Shown one piece after another: positions 17,027-26,100 of a stretch of 64,000 nucleotides of DNA; positions within the stretch are counted from its first letter, which is position 1, and each line of letters starts with the position of its first letter. This DNA is from Actinospica durhamensis (lineage in GTDB: Bacteria; Actinomycetota; Actinomycetes; Streptomycetales; Catenulisporaceae): the NCBI RefSeq assembly GCF_018139695.1, contig NZ_JAGSOG010000003.1:1-64000 (forward strand), written 5' to 3'. The notes under the pieces are model-generated. The model was given only the letters and a program-made list of their open reading frames with translations, had not been told where the DNA came from and searched no databases. The position numbers and the translations under genes were made by a program.

Positions 17027-18955
17027 GTGTTCGTTCCGCGTTCACCGGTGAACGACGCGGCCCGCCCGGACGTAGCCGTAACCGTGGACATGTCAGGAAG
17101 CACCGCCGCGCGCACCGGGCCCGTGATGAGCCTGCTCGCCTCGGCCTCGGACGGCGCGGTCGTCGAGATCCCCGCGGGCAGCTACCGGGAGCAGCTCTCG
17201 ATCGCGCGGCCGGTCACCCTGGTCGCGGCCGAGGGCCCCGGCTCCGTCACGATCGCGCTCGAGCGGCCGTGCGCGGTGCGCGCGGACACCGAGATGCGCG
17301 GCCTGACCATCGAGGGCGCGGGGCTGATGGCCGGGGGCGAGGTCCGGCTGAAGCTGAGCGACTGCGTCGTGCGCGGGGCGGCCACCACGGGCGTGGGCCT
17401 GCGCGACGACGCGCGGCTGCGGGCGGAACGGAGCCGGATCACCAGCGTGGACGGCAACGGGCTGTTCCTCGGCGGCAACGCGACGGCCCGGCTCTCGGGC
17501 TGCGAGCTCGGCGAGAGCGCGTTCAGCGCCGTGCACCTCGCCGGGCACGCCGACCTCGAACTCGAGGACTGCGTCGTGTCCGCCAGCCGCGAGCACGGGG
17601 TGCGCGCGACCGAGGCCTCCTCGCTGCGGATCGACGGCGGCACGATCCGGGGCAGCGGGCTGAGCGGGATCAGCGCGGAGACCACCGGCCGGGTCGTGCT
17701 CAGCGGCTGCACCGTGCACGGGACCGAACGGGCCGGGATCCTGGTCGGCGCCGGCACGACGGCGCGGATCGAGCACTGCCGGATCGAGGAGGCGGGCGGC
17801 TCCGCGCTGGTGGTGTGGACCGGGGCGACGGCCCGGGCCCGCGGCGTGGTGGTAGCCGGGGCCGGGAAGAACGGGGTCTTCTTCGCCGCGGACGCGCACG
17901 GCGAGTTCGAGGACTGCGAGATCTCGGGGACGGCCTATCCCGCGGTGCACGTGGGCGAGCGCGCCGATCCGGTGCTGCGCTCGCTGCACATCCACGACGT
18001 GGATCAGGACCTGGACATCACCGCGACGGCGCGGCCGAGGCTCGAGGGGGTGCGGGTGAGCCAGGTGACCGTCTCCACCCTGCCGGCGCCGGAGCGCGGC
18101 GAGGCGCGGCAGGAGCCGGCCAGGACCCTCGATGAGCTCATCGCCCAACTCAACAGCCTGATCGGCCTGGACTCGGTCAAGCGCGACGTCACCGCGATGA
18201 TCAACGTGATGCGGCTGGCCAGGCGGCGGATCGAGCTCGGACTGCCGCCGCCACCGACGAACCGGCACCTGGTGTTCGCCGGGAACCCCGGCACCGGCAA
18301 GACCACGGTGGCCCGGCTCTACGGCAAGATCCTGCACGCGCTCGGCATGATCGAGCACGGGCACCTGGTGGAGACCGACCGCGGCATGCTGGTCGGCGAG
18401 TACGTCGGCCACACCGCGCCGAAGACCACCGCCGTGTTCCGCAAGGCGCTCGGCGGCGTGCTGTTCATCGACGAGGCCTACTCCCTCGCCCCGGTCGGCG
18501 GCGGCAACGACTTCGGCCAGGAGGCGGTCGCCACGCTGGTGAAGCTGATGGAGGACCACCGCGACGAGGTGGTGGTCATCGTGGCCGGATACCCCGGCGA
18601 CATGCGGCGCTTCATCGACTCCAACCCCGGTCTCGCCTCCCGCTTCACCCGGACGCTGCTGTTCGACGACTACTCCGCCGACCAGCTCGCCGAGATCGTG
18701 CGCAACCAGGTCGTCGAGCACCGCTACGAGCTCGGCCCCGGGACCGACGCGGCGATCATCCGCTTCTTCGCCTCGCAGCGGCGCGAGGCCGGCTTCGGCA
18801 ACGGGCGTTCGGCGCGGCAGCTGTTCCAGACCCTCACCGAGCGGCACGCGCAGCGCACGGCCCTGATCGCCGAGCCGACGGCGCCGGACCTGATCGTGCT
18901 GCTGCCCGACGACGTGCCCGGCACACCGACACCGCCGGAGGCCGACGGGCGATGA
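17027..18955 (+). CDS. Right-handed beta-helix protein fused to CbxX/EccA-type AAA+ ATPase
   Basis: A 642-residue fusion. Residues about 20-345 are parallel beta-helix repeats of the pectate-lyase-like type ([51 protein letters not shown]). Residues about 369-625 are an AAA+ domain of the CbxX/CfqX family that includes EccA: Walker [12 protein letters not shown] (about 420), Walker [12 protein letters not shown] (about 480), and NPGLASRF sensor region. EccA ATPases release T7SS substrates from chaperones in the cytosol, which suits the island. Normal EccA has a TPR N terminus; here a beta-helix replaces it. The start is uncertain (GTG 17027, GTG 17048 or ATG 17090; none has a strong ribosome-binding site). 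Confidence 0.88.
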   Translation: MFVPRSPVNDAARPDVAVTVDMSGSTAARTGPVMSLLASASDGAVVEIPAGSYREQLSIARPVTLVAAEGPGSVTIALERPCAVRADTEMRGLTIEGAGLMAGGEVRLKLSDCVVRGAATTGVGLRDDARLRAERSRITSVDGNGLFLGGNATARLSGCELGESAFSAVHLAGHADLELEDCVVSASREHGVRATEASSLRIDGGTIRGSGLSGISAETTGRVVLSGCTVHGTERAGILVGAGTTARIEHCRIEEAGGSALVVWTGATARARGVVVAGAGKNGVFFAADAHGEFEDCEISGTAYPAVHVGERADPVLRSLHIHDVDQDLDITATARPRLEGVRVSQVTVSTLPAPERGEARQEPARTLDELIAQLNSLIGLDSVKRDVTAMINVMRLARRRIELGLPPPPTNRHLVFAGNPGTGKTTVARLYGKILHALGMIEHGHLVETDRGMLVGEYVGHTAPKTTAVFRKALGGVLFIDEAYSLAPVGGGNDFGQEAVATLVKLMEDHRDEVVVIVAGYPGDMRRFIDSNPGLASRFTRTLLFDDYSADQLAEIVRNQVVEHRYELGPGTDAAIIRFFASQRREAGFGNGRSARQLFQTLTERHAQRTALIAEPTAPDLIVLLPDDVPGTPTPPEADGR

Positions 18956-18990
18956 ACTCAGAACCCTCCCGGAACTCAGAACCCTCCCGA
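18955..18990 (+). repeat. 18-bp tandem duplication at two convergent stop codons
   Basis: Two adjacent 18-bp copies (18955-18972 and 18973-18990) differ only at the last base. The second copy contains the LamG gene stop (18976-18978) on the minus strand, and the first copy repeats that stop. Probably replication slippage that duplicated the gene end. Confidence 0.8.
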
Positions 18991-20025
18991 CGCCTCGGAC
19001 GTGCTCAGCGCGACGTCGAAGACCTCCACGTCGCCGACCAGTCCGTGGAACGCGTCCGACGCCTGGCTGTTGTAGACCGCGCCCCCGACCATCAGGTCGC
19101 CGCTGCTCGCGAAGGGCGTCGGGTCGTTCACCGTGCTCTGCCACGCCCCGTTGACGTACAGCGACATGTTCCCGTTGCTCCCGTCGTAGACCCCGACGAG
19201 GTGGGTCCACGCGTCGAGCTTGGCGGTGTCGGCGGCCTGGGCGTGGATGCCGGTCGGATTGACGGTGTTCGTCGCGACGCGGGAGAAGGCCCAGCAGTTG
19301 CAGACCAGGAGGTACTGCAGATAGAAGCCGCTGTCCACGCCCGCGCCCTGGCTCACCACGGTCGCGGCGTACTGCGGCGCGGTGGGGTCCGAGGTCAGGT
19401 AGACCCAGGCCGAGACCGTGAAGCTGTGCCCGCTCGCGGTGTCGAGCACCGGACCCGAGGTGCCCATGTAGCTGTCGGTGCTCCCGGCGAACACGGCCGC
19501 GGCGCCGTCCCAGGACACGTTGTACGTCGAGCCGTCGTGCGATCCGGCCGTATCGGCGGCGCTGTGGTTGAGCGGCCAGTCGCCGATCGGCTTGGGCGCA
19601 CTGGCCGTGGCGGTCACGACGTGCGTGACGACGGGAGCCGTCTTGACGACCGTGACCACGCTCTCGGGCGCCTTCGGGGCCGAGGGAGTCAGCCTCTTGC
19701 TCGGCGACTCGGCGGGGTCGGCACTCGGGCTCGGACTCGGCTTGGCGCTCGGGCTCGGGCTCACGGCCGGCCGGGTGGAGGCGGTCCGCAGCGGGAGTGT
19801 GGCCTGCCCGGCGTCCGCGGCGTTCACGGTCGGGGCATGGCCGCCCTGATATGCGACCAGGCCGGCCGCGCCGCCCGCCAGCGGCACGATCACCGCCACG
19901 GCGACCAGTGCCCTTCCATGCCGCACGGTGCGCCGCACGCGGGGTGCCGGCGCGCTCCGGGCGTCGTCGGACTCCCACACGAAGCGCTTCGGCTGCTCGG
20001 GATCCGTCCTGCGGTCACGCACCAT
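18976..20025 (-). CDS. Membrane-anchored LamG-domain protein
   Basis: A 349-residue type II membrane protein. There is a basic cytoplasmic N terminus (about 1-38) and a single hydrophobic anchor at about 40-60 (ALVAVAVIVPLAGGAAGLVA). A Ser/Pro/Lys-rich stalk follows at about 85-130. A LamG/concanavalin A-like domain covers about 148-346 (IGDWPLNHSAADTAG, HSFTVSAWVYLTSD, WTHLVGVYDGSNGNMSLYVNG, GDVEVFDVALS). LamG domains bind glycans or proteins at the surface. ATG 20025 has AGGAGT upstream. It is divergent from the giant protein and lies inside the T7SS island, so it may display or tether that product; this is inference. Confidence 0.85.
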   Translation of the reverse strand: MVRDRRTDPEQPKRFVWESDDARSAPAPRVRRTVRHGRALVAVAVIVPLAGGAAGLVAYQGGHAPTVNAADAGQATLPLRTASTRPAVSPSPSAKPSPSPSADPAESPSKRLTPSAPKAPESVVTVVKTAPVVTHVVTATASAPKPIGDWPLNHSAADTAGSHDGSTYNVSWDGAAAVFAGSTDSYMGTSGPVLDTASGHSFTVSAWVYLTSDPTAPQYAATVVSQGAGVDSGFYLQYLLVCNCWAFSRVATNTVNPTGIHAQAADTAKLDAWTHLVGVYDGSNGNMSLYVNGAWQSTVNDPTPFASSGDLMVGGAVYNSQASDAFHGLVGDVEVFDVALSTSEASGGF

Positions 20026-20156
20026 CTGCGCACACTCCTGTGGTTCTCGTCCTGGTGGCCTCGGCGAGGGCGGCCGCCGGGATCCGGCAGCGCCCCCGAT
20101 GCTGTGGTACGCGCCCGAACCGAGCCGCGTTCACCCCGAGCGAAGACGAGCGTGCG

Positions 20157-23100
20157 ATGACGCGGCCGAGCGACTGGTCGGCGCTGGGCCTGTCCAGCGA
20201 CCCGACCCCCGGCGACCCCGATCAGGTGCAGGACGTCTTCAACCTGATCAACTCGCTGGCCACGGACTACCAGACCATCCTGGACACGATCAACAAGGTC
20301 AACGGCTACGCCACCACCGGCAACCTCGTCGGGGCCACCGCGGACGCGCTCAAAGCGCAGATGAACGGCCGGATCACCCGGTTCGTGCAGAGCGCCCAGA
20401 CGGCCTTCAGCCAGGCCGCGCCCGCGCTCCAGACGTACATCAACGCCCTCAACGACCATCAGGGCACCGCCGACAGCCTGCTGACACAGGCGCAGAACTC
20501 CGGCCTGAAGTCCGACGATCCGAAGGTCAAGGGCTGGGCCACCTCGGCCAACCAGGCCGGATCCGACCTCAAGGACGCGGAGGGCACCGCGGCCAAGGCC
20601 ATCCAGAACCTGCCCGGGCCGTCGGACCCGCTCAGCCCCTGGCAGGAGTTCCTGCAGATCCTCGGCTGGATCGCACTGCTGCTGATCCTCCCGGCGATGA
20701 TCTTCGGCGGCGTGATCGCGCTGGTCGAGTTCGTGGTCAACGCGATCTTGTTCGTCAACGCGCTGGTCGAGTTCGCGCAGGGCAACCTGAGCCTCGGCGG
20801 CCTGCTGCTCGCCGCGCTCGGCGTGATCGCGCCGACCACCCGCGGCATCTCCCTCGGCGAGCTGGCGGACCTGGTCAAGGGCATCGGCTCGTTCATCAAG
20901 GGCGGATTCGTCGACATCCGCGCCGGGCTGACCGACTTCATGGACCTGCTCAACACGACCAACTTCAGCGACCTGGTCACGGTCGAGAACCTGATGAAGC
21001 TGGGCAACTTCGTGCTCAAGGGCGGCGTCTGGGTCTTCACCGGGCTCAAGGACCTGCCAAGCACCCTGATCACCGCGGGCACGACGTTCGCGGCCAAGCT
21101 GGCCGACCTGATCGTGGCGGGCGGCCTGAAGATCTTCACCAGCGTGCGCACCGGCAGTTTCCTGAGCCTGATCCTGCCGATCGACGCGGTCGAGGTGCAG
21201 CGGCTCGGCCTGCTCGAGGGGCTGCGGCTGGGCTTCCTGGACCGCGGCCTCGGCATCACCGCCGACCCCGTCACGAATCTCAGCAACCTGAACAAACTCG
21301 CCCTCGCCGGGGTGCGCACGGGCGAGTTCCACTTCGCCGGCTTCAGCTATCTCGACGTTCCGCGCCCGGCCGCCGTCAACCTGAACCTGGCCCGGGGTCT
21401 GGACGCGGCCGTGCCGAAGCTCAACACGGACTTCACCATGGCCTCCCTGGACGCGCACCTCGAGGCCTCGCACGTGTCCCTCGGCAACCTCGCGGCCGGG
21501 TTCACGCACGGCTCGCTGGAGATCGGCGCCATCAGCATGCGCATGCCGCGCACCGCTCTGGGCCTGAACCATCTCGAGCTCCCCGACCTGCGTTTCCCCA
21601 AGGAACTCAACAACATCGGCCAGGGCACCGTCATCGCGAAGATGAACGATCTGTCCTTCGTGACAGTGCACGAGGACAAGCTGCCCGCGAACCTGGACGT
21701 GAACACGGGCGCCGTGAGCGTGCCGACGCTGCACACCGCCGACCTCTCGGTACCCTCGATCCACGCCGGGAACGTGAACGTCGCGGCGGTCCACACCGCC
21801 GACGTGAACGCCGGGAGCCTGCACGCCGGCGATCTGAACCTTCCCGGGCTCAACCACCTGAGCGTGCCGAACCTGGGCGCGAGCTCCGTACACACGGCAG
21901 GGAACCTCCGCGTCTCCGTGCCGACGCTGCACCTCGGCAACCTGAGCACGACCGACCTGCACGCCGTGGACCTCGCCTCGTCCTCCGCCACCCGCCTGCC
22001 GACCGCGCAGGACATGCCCAACCTCACCGCCATCGCGCACACGCAGGTCAACGTCGCCGAAACGCACGGGCTCGCCGTCACGCAGACCGGCGCCGGAGTC
22101 AGGATCGAGAGCACCACGGTCTCCGCCGGCACCGGGCACATCGACCCGGCAGGCGCGGTGCATCTGAGCAGCCCGGACGTCGGCGCACTGCAACACCTCG
22201 CGCCGACCGAGACTTCGACCACCGTGCACCTGTCCGCGACGACGCCGACCCCGCACCTGGACACCCCGCAGATCGACGCGACCCGGCTGGCCGCGGACCC
22301 GCACGGCACCGGCGTGCCGGCCGAGATCAGGGCCCTGCAAACCAACCCGGAGATCGCCGTCCACGCGGGCGATGCCGGCATGCACGTGGACATCCGCGAG
22401 GCCCAGATCGGCATCGACGGCACCGTGAAGTTCGACGGGGCCGCGACATTCGACGGAACCGTGAACTTCGGCGGCGCGGCGAAGCTCGACGGCGAGGTGA
22501 AGGCCGTGGCGCCCGCCGAGATACCCACCGTCACCGTCCACACCGAGCAGCCGACCACCATCCCGGCCGTGTCCAGCTCCTCCGTCGACGAGACCGCCGC
22601 CCACTCCGCGGGCGCGCGCGGCACCGATGTCTCCAGCCACTTCACCGAGCCGGATCTCGCGGGCGTGCCGGGCCTGATCGACCCGAACGCCGAGCGTCTG
22701 GCCGTCTCGTGGTCCGACTTCAAGCAGGCTCAGTACACGTACATCGAGGCCAAGGCCGAGCACGACCTCCAGTTCTCCGGGGCCGACCCTCAGGACGGCG
22801 TGGCCGGCGCCGCGTTCAACGGCAAGGCGCCGCAGACCGACGCGCAGATCGACGCGGCGGCCAAGCTCGACGCCGCCACGAAGCAGTTCACCGACGCGAA
22901 CACCGGACTGCACGAGCTGCAGACCACCGCCGCCGCGCTCACCCTGCAAGACCACAGTGACCTGACGGCCTCGCTGCTCGCCCGCCCCCGGCTGGTCGGC
23001 GGTGCCCGCCCGGGCGACCGGCCGATCGCGGTCGATCCGGACACCGGCGCGACCACGGTCGCCATGCGCCCGCTCGGCCCGGACCACCAGCTGATCATCT

Positions 23101-26100
23101 CCTTCGGCGCGGACCGCACCGAGTTCGCCGAACTCGTCAACGTGCACACCGGCGACGTCGAAGTCGGCGGCACACTCACCGAGATCGACGCGCACGGCGG
23201 ATTCCAGCTCCACGAGGCGGACGGCTGGCGCACCTGGCAGTTCGACGCCTCGGGCACGCTGACCGTAGAGCCCAAGCAGCTCTTCGACCACTTCGGCACA
23301 CCGACACAGGGCCTGCACATCGACCACGGCGCCGGGCTCGCGCACACCGCCAACGACGACGGCACCACCGACGCCTGGAGCTTCCGGCCGAAGGACGACG
23401 GTTCCGGCGACTTCCGGCTCGCGATCCCCGGGCACGACGAGATCTGGCAGGACTTCGGCGAGGACGGCCGGATGGTCGGCTACGGCTTTCCGCTCCAGCA
23501 CGCGGACGGCCACGCGATCGGCCACCTGGAGATCGACGTCCGCTCCACACCGCAGTTCCACAACGCGACCGTCGTCGGCCAGGACGGGGTCCGGGTGCCG
23601 CAGACGAACGCCGCGATCGACGGCCGGACGATCCTGATCACCAGGAACGACGGCAGCGTGATCGAGGTCTCCGACCGGGCCGGGTACGGCGAGCTCGTCG
23701 CCGCCGAACTCAGCGCGAGCCTCGGCGGCCGCGACCTCGAGTCGGTGCACGTGGACTACGCCGACGGCACGGCGAGCTTCCACGCCCCCGGCCTGCCGGA
23801 CCAGCGCTGGGACTTCGCCCACGACGACGCGCACGCGGGCTTCACGCTGACCAGCCAGGACGGCGTGCACACGCTCACCTTCACCGCGGACGACGAGCTG
23901 CGCTCGAGCAGCCTGACCACCCGCGACCCGGTGACGGGCGACCTGACCGACCTGCACTTCGCCACCAACCACATGCCCGGCCCGAACGACGCCCCGCACA
24001 CCTTCGAGGACGGCGACGGCACCGTGCTCGGCGGATTCCGGGCCGACCGGACCGCTGCCGGGCATTTCACCGTCACCGACACCCAGCACGGCAGCTACAC
24101 CGACGGCTCGTTCACCGAGTTCGACGCCGTCACCGGCTCGGTGCGTACGCAGCGCACGAACCTCGAGGGCTTCGGCGGCCTGCACGTCCACGAGGACCAC
24201 CTCAACCCGGACGTCGGCACCGGCACCCCGACGACCGGCGTGCGCGGCCCCGACGGGACTGCGCAGCCCGCCTTCAGCGCCTACCGCACCGACGCCGGCC
24301 ACTTCATCGCCACCGACGCCCACGGTTCGTACGCCGAGTTCCACGGCGTCAGCGGCGAGATCCACTACCAGCGGCTGGTCCTCGAGGACTTCAACGGCCT
24401 GCACGTGCACGACGACCACGTGAACCTCACCGCCACCGGCCACTCGACGATCACGATCCGCGACGCGGACGACGCCGTGCTCGGCCACTTCGACGCCACC
24501 CGGTACGGCGACGAGCACTTCATGGTCACCGACCTGCGGCCGGGACACACGCAGGACACGTACACCGAGTTCCACGGCATGACCGGCGAGATCCGCACCC
24601 GGCGGATCAACCTGGAGCGCTTCGGCGACCTGCACATCCACGAGGACCACGTGCACGCCGACCCGGCCACCGGGGACCCGCGGATCACCATCCGCAACGA
24701 CGACAACGCCGTGCTCGACGGGTTCCGGGGCGAACGCGCGGACAACGGGCACTTCCACGTGACCGAGACCGGTCCGGGACACCTGCCCGGCTCCCACGTC
24801 GAGTTCGACGGCGTCACCGGCACGATGAACTACCGACGCACGGACCTCGAGAGCTTCAACGGCCTGCATCTGCACGAGGACCACATCAACCTGGACCCGG
24901 ACCGCCACGCGCAGACCACCGTGCGCGCCGGAGACGACACGATCGTCGGCCACTTCGACATCACCACGCCGCAGGCCGGGATCATCCGTCTCACCGACAA
25001 CCGCCCCGGCCTGACCCTCGACGCGTTCGCCGAGTTCGACAGCGCGACCGGCACGATGCTGACGCGGCGGATCCACCTGCAGGACTCCAGCGGCCTGCGC
25101 GTGCACGAGGACCACGTCAACCTCGACGCCGACGGCAACCCGACGCTGAGCGTGCTCGACGGCGGCGGCGCCGACGTCACCCGCTTCACCCCGGCCCGCA
25201 CCGCCGACGGGGGCGGCGTCGTCCTGACCGACACGGCCGCCGCGCATCTCGGCGACACGCGGACCTTCGACCTCGGCGGCCGGCTCACCGGCGCGCACAT
25301 CACGATCCTGACGGCCAAGGGCCTGCGCACCGGCGACCACTTCGAGGTCCGCTTCACCGAGGCGAACGGCACGTGGACCGGACGCTGGACCCGCGTCGAC
25401 GCGGCCGTGCGCGACCCGCGGCTGCCCGAGGCGTACAACGGCTCCGGAGCCGCGGCGATCAAGAAGAACGGCACGCTGGAGCTGGCCGGCGCGGACAAGA
25501 CCGCCCTGTTCACCCGCGAGCGGCTGACCCTCGGCCAGGAACTCGACGTGCTCAAGTTCCCCAACGGCAAGCGGCAGTGGACCTCATGGGACGACGCCGG
25601 GCACCTGACGGACTCCGGCTTCCGGCGCTTCGCGAACGAGGACGGCGGAGTCGACGCCAAGGACGTCGACTCCGCCGGCCTGACGATCCGCCAGTACCGC
25701 GTCGGCATCGACGGCGGCCTGGTCCGCGGCGAACGGCTGCCCGACGGCACCTTCCGCTGGACCCGCTTCGACAAGGACGGCATGCCGAAGCTGGCCGGGA
25801 CCCGGACCAGGCCCGCGCTCGGCGCCTTCGGCTGGAAGGACACCTTCCGCACCGGAACCGGGACCGAGCTCGCCCAGGAGCACTGGAGCGCGTTCAACCT
25901 CCCCGCGCACGGCGGCCACTACCGCGAGCACGGGATCTCCGGCGACGCGCGGGCCGGGTTCGGGGTCAAGCCCTCGTTCAAGGAGATCTCCCAGCAGGGC
26001 AAGGACACCGGCAGCCTCGAGGTGATCGGCGGCGGCCACACCCTCGGGTTCACCCGGTACTCGGAGCAGCGGATCCCCGACTTCCTGTGGAAGTGGAAGA

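Noticed and set aside
15535-18135. An 866-residue plus-strand frame spanning the substrate and sigma genes
   Set aside because: Low-complexity Gly/Arg/Val/His composition; it runs antisense to three recognisable genes and then into the wrong frame of the AAA+ gene.
19890-25340. An 1816-residue open frame on the minus strand over the giant gene
   Set aside because: Arg/Gly/Val/Ala/His-rich composition and exact antisense position mark it as a high-GC shadow of the real plus-strand gene.
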